Source: Sphingomonas sanguinis NBRC 13937 (lineage in GTDB: Bacteria; Pseudomonadota; Alphaproteobacteria; Sphingomonadales; Sphingomonadaceae). From it: a stretch of 64,000 nucleotides of DNA. The position numbers and the translations under genes are program-made. The stretch spans positions 62,001-126,000 of the forward strand of contig NZ_BCTY01000003.1 in assembly GCF_001591005.1 (NCBI RefSeq), given 5' to 3'. Shown one piece after another: positions 17,441-25,521 of the stretch. The stretch's first letter is position 1, and every line of letters starts with the position of its first letter. The notes below the pieces were generated by a model. That model was not told the origin of the DNA and ran no database searches. It was given only the letters and a program-made list of their open reading frames with translations.

Positions 17441-18976
17441 GTGACGCAGCCGGTGGTGCATCTCTGGCGTCTGCTCAAATGGGGGCGGACGCTGGCGCGG
17501 CATGGCGCGTTGCGGGGGATCGAGCGCGATCCCAATACGCCCGCGCCCGTGCGACGGCTGGCGCGTATCGCCCGCTTCGGCGCGCGCGTGCCCGCCAAGC
17601 CGGCCTATGCCGATGCGTTCCAGGCGATCGGCCCGGCGGCGATCAAGCTGGGCCAGACGCTGGCGACCCGACCCGACCTGGTCGGCGACGAAGCCGCACA
17701 TGATCTGCTCCGTCTTCAGGACCAGTTGCCCCCCGTCCCCTTCGCGACGATCGCCGCCGCGATGGAGGCGAGCATGGGCCGCCCGCCCTCGCACTTCTTT
17801 TCGTCAATCGAGGAGGAGCCGGTCGGTGCCGCCTCGATCGCGCAGGTGCACCGTGCGGTGACGACCGATGGCCGCACGGTCGCGGTCAAGGTGCTGCGCC
17901 CCGGCGTCGAGGAGGATTTCGCCCGCGCCATCGACACCTATCAATGGGCCGCAGCCCAGGTCGAGGGGATGAGCGGCGAGGCTGCCCGCCTGCGCCCGCG
18001 CCTGACCGTCGAGAATTTTCGCCGCTGGACGCTGCGCGAACTGAACTTCCGGCGCGAGGCGGCGTCAGCCTCCGAACTGGCCGAGGCGATGACCGCCGAG
18101 CCGGACTTCATGGTGCCGCAGATCGACTGGGCGCGATCGACGGCCAAGGTGCTGACCGTCGAGTGGATCGACGGGATCAAGCTGTCCAACCGGCAGGCGC
18201 TGGTCGAGGCAGGCTATGACCTGCCGCATCTGGCGCAGACCCTGGTGCGGGCGTTCCTGCGGCAGGCGATCGCGGAGGGTTTCTTCCACGCCGACATGCA
18301 CCAGGGCAATTTGTTCGCCCTGCCCGGCAACAAGATCGCCGCGATCGACTTCGGCATCATGGGCCGGATCGACCGGCGCGCGCGGGTGTGGCTGGCCGAA
18401 ATCCTCTATGGCCTGATCACTGGCAATTATAAGCGCGTCGCCGAGATCCATTTCGAGGCGGGTTATGTCCCCGCCCACCACAATGTCGCCGAGTTCGCCA
18501 CCGCGCTGCGTGCGGTCGGCGAGCCGATGCGGGGCCTTCCCGTCAAGGACATGTCGATCGGCATGATGCTGGACGGCCTGTTCTCGATCACCCGCGATTT
18601 CGACATGGTGACGCAGCCGCATCTGCTGCTGCTGCAAAAGACTATGGTGATGGTCGAGGGCGTGGCGACCAGTCTCGATCCCGATATCAACCTGTGGGAT
18701 TCGGCCGCGCCGTTCGTGCGCGAATGGATTCGCACCGAATTGGGGCCGGAGGCGAAGATCGCCGACCGCTTGATCGAGGACGTGCAGACGCTCGCCCGCT
18801 TACCCGAACTGGTACGGAGGATCGAGGCACGCTACCCCGCGCCGGGTGGCGAGCCGCCCGCGCCGCCGCTCAAGCAGATCGAGGTGGTTCGGATCGGCGG
18901 CGGCTGGCGCTATGCCTTGCTGTCGATGGCCTCGGCGGCGGCGGGTGTGGCCGCGACGCTGGCCGTGCTTCGGTAG
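17441..18976 (+). CDS. ubiB: Ubiquinone biosynthesis kinase-like protein UbiB
   Basis: UbiB is an atypical ABC1/ADCK-family kinase or ATPase needed for aerobic ubiquinone synthesis. GTG 17441 gives 511 residues. The KxGQ-type motif IKLGQTLATRPDL precedes the kinase-like core: VGAASIAQVHRA, VAVKVLRPGV with the Lys, EGFFHADMHQGNLF (HxDxxxxN loop) and AIDFGIMGRI. A C-terminal hydrophobic helix (WRYALLSMASAAAGVAATLA) anchors it in the membrane. It lies 28 bases after ubiE. Confidence 0.95.
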   Translation: MTQPVVHLWRLLKWGRTLARHGALRGIERDPNTPAPVRRLARIARFGARVPAKPAYADAFQAIGPAAIKLGQTLATRPDLVGDEAAHDLLRLQDQLPPVPFATIAAAMEASMGRPPSHFFSSIEEEPVGAASIAQVHRAVTTDGRTVAVKVLRPGVEEDFARAIDTYQWAAAQVEGMSGEAARLRPRLTVENFRRWTLRELNFRREAASASELAEAMTAEPDFMVPQIDWARSTAKVLTVEWIDGIKLSNRQALVEAGYDLPHLAQTLVRAFLRQAIAEGFFHADMHQGNLFALPGNKIAAIDFGIMGRIDRRARVWLAEILYGLITGNYKRVAEIHFEAGYVPAHHNVAEFATALRAVGEPMRGLPVKDMSIGMMLDGLFSITRDFDMVTQPHLLLLQKTMVMVEGVATSLDPDINLWDSAAPFVREWIRTELGPEAKIADRLIEDVQTLARLPELVRRIEARYPAPGGEPPAPPLKQIEVVRIGGGWRYALLSMASAAAGVAATLAVLR

Positions 18977-18992
18977 CGTGCCGGGGGTCGCC

Positions 18993-20099
18993 ATGCCGGG
19001 CAGCACGCCCCCTGCCCCCCTTCGCCGCAGCCAGCGGCCGCTCTGGCTCGGCCAGCCGGGGCGGATGACGGGCCTGTCGCCGATGGTCGCGCGCGGGATT
19101 CTGGCGCTGCTGATCCTGCTGATCGCCATCGGCTATGCGACGCAAGGGGCGTTCGAGCCGGTCGGCGAACGCTTGCCGCCCGTCACGACGACGATCCTCG
19201 ACCATGTGCGGCACGGCCAGTCCTTCTATCCTGCCGCGCTCGATGCGCTGCGCGAGAATGACCGGGCGCTGAGGCCTGCGCTGTTTGCGGTGCCGCTGCC
19301 CGCGCTGTTCGTGACGCTGGCCGCGCTGCCGACCCTGGTCTGGCATGGCGGGTTGCTGCTGCTGGGCATCGCGATGATCGCGGGATGGCTGCGGCGCGTC
19401 GTGCCGGTTCTGGAGACCCGGTCCGCGATCGGGCTGCTCGCGATCCTGCTGATCGCCGGTTTCTATCCGCTCCCCAGTCGCCCGATGGTGACCGCGCCCG
19501 AAAGCTGGGCGGCGATGCTGATCTCCCTGTCGCTGGTCCAGCGGCGCCCCGAAGCGGGGCTGAGCGCGGTGGCGCTGGGGCTGGTCGCGATGATCCTGAC
19601 GCCGATGGCGCTGCCCTATGCGATCGTCATGCTCGTGCTGGCGGCGCAGGCAGGCGCGCGGCGGGAGGCGATCGGATGGATGACCGCGCTGGCGGTGGCG
19701 CTGCTGGTGCTGGCGGCGCATGCCCATGCGCTGAACACGCTGGTCAGTGCGGTCGACCCGGCGATGGGCAGCCCCGTCCATGTGATCGCGCCGGGCACGC
19801 TGATCGCCGCCGTGGCGGACGCACAGGCGATCGGCTTCCTGCCAACGAGCGTGGTGGTGCCGCTGGCCGTGCTGGCCGCGCTCGGCTGGGTGCATTGGCG
19901 CGCCCCCGCCGCGCGGCGGGCGGGCGTGACCATGGCGGTCTATGCGCTGCTGACGCTGGTGACGGGATCGCCGGTGCTGGTGCTGGGCCTGTCGCCGCTC
20001 TTCTTCCTCGGCGTCGTCTTCGCGCCCGATGCGGTGCGGGAGTTGATCCTGGCCGCGCGCGACCGGCGACGCATCACCGTGACGCGAGTCGTGCGATGA
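18993..20099 (+). CDS. Polytopic membrane protein of unknown function
   Basis: A 368-residue protein with roughly nine to ten hydrophobic helices, beginning MPGSTPPAPLRRSQRPLW. A possible periplasmic loop (about residues 40-90) separates the first helix, ILALLILLIAIGYATQG, from the rest. No family motif is recognised. The ATG at 18993 or the GTG at 18978 could be the start. It is embedded in the ubiE-ubiB-coaBC operon and its stop overlaps the coaBC ATG (ATGA). A transport or glycosyltransferase-like role is possible but not shown. Confidence 0.7.
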   Translation: MPGSTPPAPLRRSQRPLWLGQPGRMTGLSPMVARGILALLILLIAIGYATQGAFEPVGERLPPVTTTILDHVRHGQSFYPAALDALRENDRALRPALFAVPLPALFVTLAALPTLVWHGGLLLLGIAMIAGWLRRVVPVLETRSAIGLLAILLIAGFYPLPSRPMVTAPESWAAMLISLSLVQRRPEAGLSAVALGLVAMILTPMALPYAIVMLVLAAQAGARREAIGWMTALAVALLVLAAHAHALNTLVSAVDPAMGSPVHVIAPGTLIAAVADAQAIGFLPTSVVVPLAVLAALGWVHWRAPAARRAGVTMAVYALLTLVTGSPVLVLGLSPLFFLGVVFAPDAVRELILAARDRRRITVTRVVR

Positions 20100-21283
20100 G
20101 CCATATCCTGTTGATCGTCGGCGGCGGTATCGCCGCGTACAAGAGCTGCGAGCTGATCCGCCTGCTCCGCAAGAATGGCCATAGCGTTCGTTGCGTCCTG
20201 ACCGAAGGGGGCAGCCACTTCGTCACGCCGATGACGCTGGCCGCGCTGTCGGAGAATCAGGTCTTTACCACCCTGTGGGACCTGAAGGACGAAGCCGAGA
20301 TGGGGCATATCCAGCTCAGCCGCGAGGCCGATCTGGTCGTCGTCGCGCCGGGCAGCGCCGACCTGATGGCGCGCATGGCGAACGGCCATGCCGATGATCT
20401 GGCGACCACCCTGCTGCTCGCCACCGACACGCCGGTGCTGGTGGCCCCCGCCATGAACGTGCGCATGTGGCTTCACCCCGCGACCCAGCGTAACGTGGCC
20501 CGGCTGCGTGCCGATGGGGTCGAGGTGATGGCTCCAGACGAAGGCGCGATGGCATGCGGCGAATTCGGCCCCGGCCGCCTGCCCGAGCCGCCCGCGATCC
20601 TGGCCGCGATCGAGGCGAAGCTGACGCCCTCCCATCGCCCACTGGCAGGGCGGCATGTGCTGGTGACCGCGGGTCCGACTCACGAGCCGATCGATCCGGT
20701 CCGCTACATCGCCAACCGCTCCTCGGGGCGACAGGGTTTTGCGGTGGCAGGCGCACTGGCGGCGCTGGGCGCGCGGGTGACGCTGGTCGCCGGACCGGTG
20801 ACGCTGCCCACTCCGCCGGGCGTCGACCGGGTGAATGTCGAGTCCGCCCGCGACATGGCCTGGGCAGTTGCCGACGCGCTACCCGCCGATGCCGCCGTCA
20901 TGGTCGCCGCGGTCGCCGACTGGCGAGTCGAAGCCGCCGGACAGAAGCTGAAGAAGGATGGCGGCGCGGCCCCGGCACTGACCCTGGTCGAGAATCCCGA
21001 CATCCTCGCCACCGTCGCCGCTTCACCCGATCGCCCCCGGCTGGTCGTCGGCTTCGCGGCCGAGACCGAGAACGTCATCGACCACGCCATCGCCAAGCGC
21101 GCCCGCAAGCGAGCCGACTGGATCGTCGCCAATGACGTGTCGGGCGACGTGTTCGGCGGCGAGGCCAATCGCGTCCACCTGATCACCGCCGATGGGGTCA
21201 AGAGCTGGGAGCGGATGGGCAAGGACGATGTTGCCAGGGGGCTCGCGCAACGCATCGCGGATGCGCTACAAGCGACGTCATGA
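20096..21283 (+). CDS. coaBC: Bifunctional phosphopantothenoylcysteine decarboxylase / phosphopantothenate-cysteine ligase
   Basis: CoaBC performs two steps of coenzyme A synthesis. The N-terminal flavoprotein half (about 1-180) has [36 protein letters not shown] with the active-site His, and the PAMNVRMW motif. [14 protein letters not shown] carries the flap Cys. The C-terminal CoaB half has [26 protein letters not shown], and KLKKDGG. 395 residues is normal. Start and stop both overlap neighbours by four bases. Confidence 0.97.
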   Translation: MSHILLIVGGGIAAYKSCELIRLLRKNGHSVRCVLTEGGSHFVTPMTLAALSENQVFTTLWDLKDEAEMGHIQLSREADLVVVAPGSADLMARMANGHADDLATTLLLATDTPVLVAPAMNVRMWLHPATQRNVARLRADGVEVMAPDEGAMACGEFGPGRLPEPPAILAAIEAKLTPSHRPLAGRHVLVTAGPTHEPIDPVRYIANRSSGRQGFAVAGALAALGARVTLVAGPVTLPTPPGVDRVNVESARDMAWAVADALPADAAVMVAAVADWRVEAAGQKLKKDGGAAPALTLVENPDILATVAASPDRPRLVVGFAAETENVIDHAIAKRARKRADWIVANDVSGDVFGGEANRVHLITADGVKSWERMGKDDVARGLAQRIADALQATS

Positions 21284-21729
21284 CGCTTGCACCGATTTCC
21301 ATTGCTCTCAAACGCTTGCCCCATTCCGAGGGGCTGCCTCTGCCCGCTTATGCGACCCCCGGCGCGGCGGGTATGGACGTGGTCGCGGCCGAGACGCTGA
21401 CGCTGGAGCCCGGCAAACGCGCCGCGATCGCCACGGGCTTCGCCATCGCGATCCCGCCGGGGTATGAGATGCAGGTGCGCCCGCGCTCGGGCCTGGCGCT
21501 GAAGAACGGCATCACCTGCCTCAACACGCCCGGCACGATCGACGAGGATTATCGCGGCGAGGTGAAGGTGATCCTCGCCAATCTGGGCGACCAGCCGTTC
21601 GAGGTGGTGCGGGGTGAGCGCATCGCCCAACTCGTCCCCGCCCCCGTCCAGCGCGCGACCTTTACGCAGGTCGAGGACCTCGACGCGACGCAGCGGGGGG
21701 ACGGCGGCTTCGGATCGACCGGGCGATGA
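21280..21729 (+). CDS. dut: Deoxyuridine 5'-triphosphate nucleotidohydrolase
   Basis: Trimeric dUTPase, 149 residues, which makes dUMP and keeps uracil out of DNA. All five motifs are present: [36 protein letters not shown] and [10 protein letters not shown]. The start overlaps the coaBC stop and the stop overlaps the next gene, so it is co-translated with both. Confidence 0.97.
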   Translation: MTLAPISIALKRLPHSEGLPLPAYATPGAAGMDVVAAETLTLEPGKRAAIATGFAIAIPPGYEMQVRPRSGLALKNGITCLNTPGTIDEDYRGEVKVILANLGDQPFEVVRGERIAQLVPAPVQRATFTQVEDLDATQRGDGGFGSTGR

Positions 21730-22133
21730 TCGCCCCGCTGCTGATCGCCGCCGCACTCCAGGCCGCGACCCCGCCGGTGAGCCCGAACGAACCGCCGCAC
21801 GACTGGTCGACCCTGGCGTCGATCACCCTGCCGCCCGCCGGACCCGACATGGTGCGCTTCGTTCGCGACGAGGTGGCGGCGGGCCGCTGCACCCGCGCGC
21901 GCGCGACGGACGAACAGATGGTGTTGGTCGTGCCGATGGCGGTGCGAATCAGCGCCGACGCTGGTGCCGAAACCATCGTCCCGCTGGCGATAGGCTGCCC
22001 CACGGTCGAACAATATAGCGCGGGCGTGGCACAGCGGATGCTCCGTCACCTGGCGCACCGCACCATGATGGAGGGCGATCGCTGGTATCGCACCGTCATC
22101 ACCTACACATGGCCAGGCACGGCGCCGGGATGA
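21726..22133 (+). CDS. Small exported protein of unknown function
   Basis: A 135-residue frame with a short hydrophobic N-terminus ([17 protein letters not shown]) that looks like a signal peptide cleaved near residue 14. The mature part has two Cys residues (GRCTRARA and IGCPTVEQ) that could form a disulfide in the periplasm. No family is recognised. It overlaps dut and the moeB-like gene by four bases at each end, which strongly supports its being translated. Confidence 0.72.
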   Translation: MIAPLLIAAALQAATPPVSPNEPPHDWSTLASITLPPAGPDMVRFVRDEVAAGRCTRARATDEQMVLVVPMAVRISADAGAETIVPLAIGCPTVEQYSAGVAQRMLRHLAHRTMMEGDRWYRTVITYTWPGTAPG

Positions 22134-22891
22134 TCCTGACCGACGAAGAACTCGCCCGTTATGCCCGCCATATCGTACTCCGCGAATTCGGCGGCGGCGG
22201 CCAGATTCGGCTGAAACAGGCACGGGTCGCGGTGATCGGTGCAGGCGGCATCGGCTCGCCTGCCATCCAGTATCTCGCCGCCGCCGGGATCGGCACCCTG
22301 ACCCTGATCGACGACGATGTGGTCGAGCCATCCAACCTGCAACGCCAGACCATCTTCACCACCGAGGATCGGGGCATCCCAAAGGTCGAGGCCGCCGCCG
22401 CCCATGTCGCGCGGCTCAACCCGCATGTCGCGCTGACCGTGCACCGGACGCGCGTGGACGCGGGCAATATCGCCGCGCTGATCGAAGGCGCGGACGTGGT
22501 GCTCGACGGTTGCGACAATTTCGCCACCCGGCTGGCGGTCGCCGATGCCGCGCTGGGCTTGCGCATCCCGCTCGTCTCGGCAGCGGTGGGACAGTTCGAG
22601 GGGCAGTTGGCAGTCTATCGCGGATGGGAGGCGGACAAGCCCTGTTATCGCTGCTTCGTGGGCGATGCGGCGGACCAGGCCGGGCTTACCTGCGCCGATG
22701 ACGGCGTGCTGGGGCCGGTCACGGGCGTGATGGGCAGTCTGGCCGCGCTAGAGACGTTACGCGCCGTGGCGCCGTTCGGACGCGACAGTGCCGGGAGCAT
22801 CCTGATCGCCGACATGCTGTCCATGCGGTTTCGGACGCTGGTGCTGCCCAAGGACCCCGGTTGCCGCTGTGCGACGGCGGTGGCGGCATGA
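22130..22891 (+). CDS. MoeB/ThiF/HesA-family adenylyltransferase (E1-like)
   Basis: A 253-residue E1-like enzyme that would adenylate the C-terminus of a ubiquitin-like sulfur carrier such as MoaD or ThiS. The nucleotide-binding site is VIGAGGIGSPAIQYLAAAG and the DDDVVEPSNLQRQ segment carries the catalytic Asp and Arg. YARHIVLREFGGGGQ is the usual N-terminus. Zinc-type cysteines are CYRC and a C-terminal CRC, the second being one residue shorter than the usual CxxC. MoeB is the more likely assignment, though ThiF cannot be excluded. Confidence 0.87.
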   Translation: MILTDEELARYARHIVLREFGGGGQIRLKQARVAVIGAGGIGSPAIQYLAAAGIGTLTLIDDDVVEPSNLQRQTIFTTEDRGIPKVEAAAAHVARLNPHVALTVHRTRVDAGNIAALIEGADVVLDGCDNFATRLAVADAALGLRIPLVSAAVGQFEGQLAVYRGWEADKPCYRCFVGDAADQAGLTCADDGVLGPVTGVMGSLAALETLRAVAPFGRDSAGSILIADMLSMRFRTLVLPKDPGCRCATAVAA

Positions 22892-23244
22892 GCACGCCCC
22901 CCGCCCCGCCGTCCGGCTGGTGGAACTGGACCGGCGACAAGAGCTGGATCGGCCAGGTCACCGGCCTGCCCGACAGCACGCTGCACGCCCATGCAGGTAT
23001 GGCGATCTTGGTCCTCTCCGCGCTGGTGTTGCGGCGCAAGCCCTGGGACTGGCGCTGCTGGCTGACTGTGCTGGTGATCGAGACGATCAACGAGACCTAT
23101 GACCTGCTCCAGCCCTTCTATCCCACCGATGAAGGCAATCTGCCCGCCAGCTGGTTCGATATGTGGAATACGATGCTGTGGCCAACGGTCATCATGCTGA
23201 CCTTCGCCTGGCTGGGGCGGCGGGGTGAACGGCGCGAGCGTTGA
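22888..23244 (+). CDS. Small membrane protein, paralogue of the one at 32599-32913
   Basis: A 118-residue protein with about three hydrophobic segments. Its motifs, STLHAHAGMAIL, ETINETYD and DMWNTMLWPTVIML, recur almost position for position in the minus-strand gene at 32599-32913. The His-containing LHxHAGMA and NTMxWPT segments define a small family I do not recognise by name. It overlaps the moeB-like stop by four bases and is the last gene of the ubiE operon. The two copies share no obvious neighbourhood. Confidence 0.72.
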   Translation: MSTPPAPPSGWWNWTGDKSWIGQVTGLPDSTLHAHAGMAILVLSALVLRRKPWDWRCWLTVLVIETINETYDLLQPFYPTDEGNLPASWFDMWNTMLWPTVIMLTFAWLGRRGERRER

Positions 23245-23252
23245 TGCTCATT

Positions 23253-23372
23253 CCTCCCCTTACAGGGGAGGTGGCGGGCCGAAGGCCTGACGGAGGGGTG
23301 TCCCGCTCGGCAAGAGTGGGTCTCCTCACAACCGGCGACACCCCTCCACCAGCTTCGCTGGTCCCCCCCCCC
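23253..23372. repeat. Palindromic intergenic repeat (REP-like), left part, interrupted by IS110
   Basis: This stretch holds nested palindromes: 23292-23302 pairs perfectly with 23337-23347 (11 bases), a CCCC/GGGG hairpin lies at about 23254-23270, and CCAGC/GCTGG arms sit at about 23349-23362. Such C/T-rich palindromes are common between sphingomonad genes. A second CCCC-TTGCA-GGGG hairpin resumes just after the insertion at 24473, so the insertion sequence has split one element. Confidence 0.7.
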
Positions 23373-23402
23373 TGTCTGATGTGATGCTGGTATGAAGGTG
23401 TT

Positions 23403-23533
23403 GCGGAAGGGAGCCCGTCCCCCCCGAGGGTCTGGAGCCCGATAGGGAGCAAGGGTCCCTTCCGCGTTGGTCACAACCCTGAACAGTTGCTTGGGACTGC
23501 TGATCCCGCACGACATGGACAGGAGCCTTACCC
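23403..23533 (+). ncRNA. Candidate IS110 bridge RNA in the recombinase leader
   Basis: A perfect 10-base stem, 23403-23412 with 23456-23465, closes a 43-base loop. The loop carries GTCCCCCCC (23417-23425), identical to the left flank of the insertion (from 23361). It also carries GCAAGGG (23449-23455), the exact reverse complement of CCCTTGC in the right flank (24474-24480). Further on, ACAGTTGC (23483-23490) is identical to the element's right junction (24466-24473). GACAGG (23518-23523) is complementary to CCTGTC at the left junction (23371-23376). This is the target-loop and donor-loop layout known for IS110 bridge RNAs such as that of IS621. The poly-C match is low-complexity and RNA ends are unknown. 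Confidence 0.6.
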
Positions 23534-24460
23534 ATGCCACAGGCCGTCATCGGCTGCGACCTTTCGCGTGCCCTTATCGACATCTGCGAACTGCCATCAG
23601 GTCGGATCGGGCAGATCGCCAATACACCGGATGCCATCACCACCTGGCTCGACACGCTCGACCACGACATCCGCCTCGTCTTCGAGGCTACCAGCGGCTG
23701 CGACGGCGACCTGATTGCTGCGCTGGCGACACGTGGCCATCCCTTCTCACGCGTCAATCCGCGCCAAGCCCGCGAGTTTGCCAGAGCCACCGGCACGCTG
23801 GCCAAGACCGACCGCGTCGACGCCCGTGTGCTCGCGCAGATGGGCGCGGCACTCGATCTGCCCGCCACCATCCCGCTCAGCCCCGCCCGGTCGCGTCTGG
23901 CCGATTTCCTGCGTCGCCGCAGGCAGTTGGTCGACATGCGCAAAGCCGAAAAGCTGCATCGCCACAGCGCAGGTCAGCCCGAAATCGCACAAGCCATCGA
24001 AGCTATGATCACTCTGCTCGGCCAGCAGATTGCCGATCTCGACCGACAGATCGCAGGCTTCATCGCCGAGGATCAGGCATTGGCCGAAGAGGCCCGGCTG
24101 CTGACAGCCGTCCCCGGCATCGGACCCACCGTCCTGGCAACCCTGCTCGACGAACTCCCCGAACTCGGCACCCTGTGCCGCCGCAAGATCGCCTCGCTCG
24201 CAGGCCTCGCCCCGCACGCCCGCGAAAGTGGGACATGGCGCGGCGCCAGACGCATATGGGGTGGGCGGCGAAAGGTTCGCGAAGCCCTCTACATCGCCGC
24301 CCTCAACGCTTCACGGCGCATCCCCGTCCTCACCGCCATGCGCGACAGGATGCGCGCCAAGGGCAACGCGCCCAAGACGATCCTCATCGCCGTCGCACGG
24401 CAACTCCTCGTCATCCTCAACGCCATGATCCGAAAGCGACAGCCTATCGCTTTCGCATGA
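23534..24460 (+). CDS. IS110-family DEDD recombinase (transposase)
   Basis: A 308-residue recombinase with an N-terminal RuvC-like DEDD domain: D9 (IGCDLSRA), E51 (VFEATSGCDGD), and D93/D96 (KTDRVDARVLAQM). The C-terminal transposase_20 domain contains TAVPGIGPTVLATLL and GLAPHARESGTWRGAR with a candidate catalytic Ser, then the final YIAALNASRR segment. All catalytic acids are present and the frame is intact, so the element may be active. In characterised members the enzyme is guided by a structured RNA from the element's own leader. Confidence 0.93.
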   Translation: MPQAVIGCDLSRALIDICELPSGRIGQIANTPDAITTWLDTLDHDIRLVFEATSGCDGDLIAALATRGHPFSRVNPRQAREFARATGTLAKTDRVDARVLAQMGAALDLPATIPLSPARSRLADFLRRRRQLVDMRKAEKLHRHSAGQPEIAQAIEAMITLLGQQIADLDRQIAGFIAEDQALAEEARLLTAVPGIGPTVLATLLDELPELGTLCRRKIASLAGLAPHARESGTWRGARRIWGGRRKVREALYIAALNASRRIPVLTAMRDRMRAKGNAPKTILIAVARQLLVILNAMIRKRQPIAFA

Positions 24461-24472
24461 ACATCACAGTTG

Positions 24473-24490
24473 CCCCTTGCAGGGGAAGAA
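24473..24490. repeat. Right remnant of the palindromic repeat split by IS110
   Basis: A CCCC-TTGCA-GGGG hairpin immediately after the insertion sequence. Together with the left part ending at 23372 it would restore one continuous palindromic unit. Confidence 0.6.
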
Positions 24491-24491
24491 T

Positions 24492-24524
24492 AAAAAAGGG
24501 GCGGTGGCCTTTCGGCCCCGCCCC
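24492..24524 (-). terminator. Rho-independent terminator of galU
   Basis: Read on the minus strand, a GC-rich stem of 11 to 12 bases (24524-24514 with 24509-24498), a GAAA loop and six T residues follow the galU stop by about 24 bases. Confidence 0.9.
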
Positions 24525-24547
24525 TTCATCCATTCAGAAGAATCCAA

Positions 24548-25408
24548 TCAGCCGAGCAGGTTCTTGGCGAACGCGCGCACCGCCGGACCGATGTCCTCAC
24601 GCGCCAGACCCAGCGCCAGGTTTGCGGTCAGCCAGCCCGCCTTGTCGCCGCAATCGTAACGCTGGCCATCGAAGGTGAAGCCGTGGAAGGGCTGGCGCCC
24701 GATCAGCTTGGCCATCGCATCGGTCAGCTGGATTTCGCCACCCGCGCCCGGCTCCTGCGCGTCGAGGATCTGCATCACCTCGGGCTGGAGGATGTAGCGG
24801 CCAGGGATCATCAGGTTCGACGGCGCCTTGCCCTTGGGCTTCTCGACCAGGGCGGTGACCTCGGTCAGGCGGCCATCCTGCTTGCCGGGCGAGATGATGC
24901 CATATTTGTCGGTCTCGCTGTCGGGCACTTCCAGCGCGCCGATGACGTTGCCGCCGACCTGGTCATAGGCCTCGACCATCTGCTTCATGAAACCGCCGAC
25001 CATCAGCTCGTCGGGCAGCAGCACCGCAAAGGGCTCGTCGCCGACGATCTCGCGGGCGCACCACACCGCATGGCCCAGGCCCAGCGGTTCCTGCTGGCGG
25101 ACATAGACGGGCGAGCCGGGCTTCTGGCGAATACCCTCGACCACGGCGAGCGACTTGCCGCGCGCCTTCATCGTGGCTTCCAGCTCGTAGGAGATGTCGA
25201 AATGATCCTCCAGCGCGCCCTTGCCGCGGCCGGTCACGAAAATGATCTGCTCGATCCCCGCTTCCAGCGCCTCTTCGACAGCGTACTGGATCAGTGGCTT
25301 GTCGACGACGGTCAGCATCTCCTTCGGCATCGACTTGGTCGCCGGAAGAAAGCGCGTTCCCAGCCCCGCCACCGGGAAAACAGCCTTGCGAACCTTCTTG
25401 ATCGTCAT
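24548..25408 (-). CDS. galU: UTP-glucose-1-phosphate uridylyltransferase
   Basis: GalU makes UDP-glucose for cell-surface glycans. The 286-residue frame starts MTIKKVRKAVFPVAGLG and has the nucleotidyltransferase signature GLGTRFLPATKSMPKEML. PLGLGHAVWCA, the metal-binding segment VLLPDELMVGG and LVEKPKG follow. ATG 25408 is preferred over an upstream frame extension to 25459. It is divergent from wecB and wecC, consistent with shared use in surface polysaccharide. Confidence 0.96.
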   Translation of the reverse strand: MTIKKVRKAVFPVAGLGTRFLPATKSMPKEMLTVVDKPLIQYAVEEALEAGIEQIIFVTGRGKGALEDHFDISYELEATMKARGKSLAVVEGIRQKPGSPVYVRQQEPLGLGHAVWCAREIVGDEPFAVLLPDELMVGGFMKQMVEAYDQVGGNVIGALEVPDSETDKYGIISPGKQDGRLTEVTALVEKPKGKAPSNLMIPGRYILQPEVMQILDAQEPGAGGEIQLTDAMAKLIGRQPFHGFTFDGQRYDCGDKAGWLTANLALGLAREDIGPAVRAFAKNLLG

Positions 25409-25521
25409 GAAACCTCCCTGGGATGAACCGGGCTTTAACCGCATCATGCACCGCAACATAGCCTTACCCGACGAATATGCGATTAGGGTGTCCTTAAATG
25501 CGACAGGCTACGAATCACCCG

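Larger units (their letters stand above)
23373..24472 (+). mobile_element. IS110-family insertion sequence
   Basis: About 1.1 kb, consisting of a non-coding leader of roughly 160 bases, one DEDD recombinase gene and almost no trailing sequence. That is the layout of the IS110 group, which has no terminal inverted repeats and makes no target duplication beyond a core dinucleotide. A TG occurs at both junctions (23373-23374 and 24471-24472), so TG is my best guess at the core. The exact ends are inferred. It is inserted in a palindromic intergenic repeat between the ubiE operon and galU. Confidence 0.82.

Noticed and set aside
18846..18992. Longer N-terminus of the membrane protein following ubiB
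   Set aside because: The frame is open through the ubiB 3' end, but that part is antiparallel in character (Arg/Ser-rich) and overlaps the conserved UbiB C-terminal helix. The ATG at 18993 or GTG at 18978 fits better.
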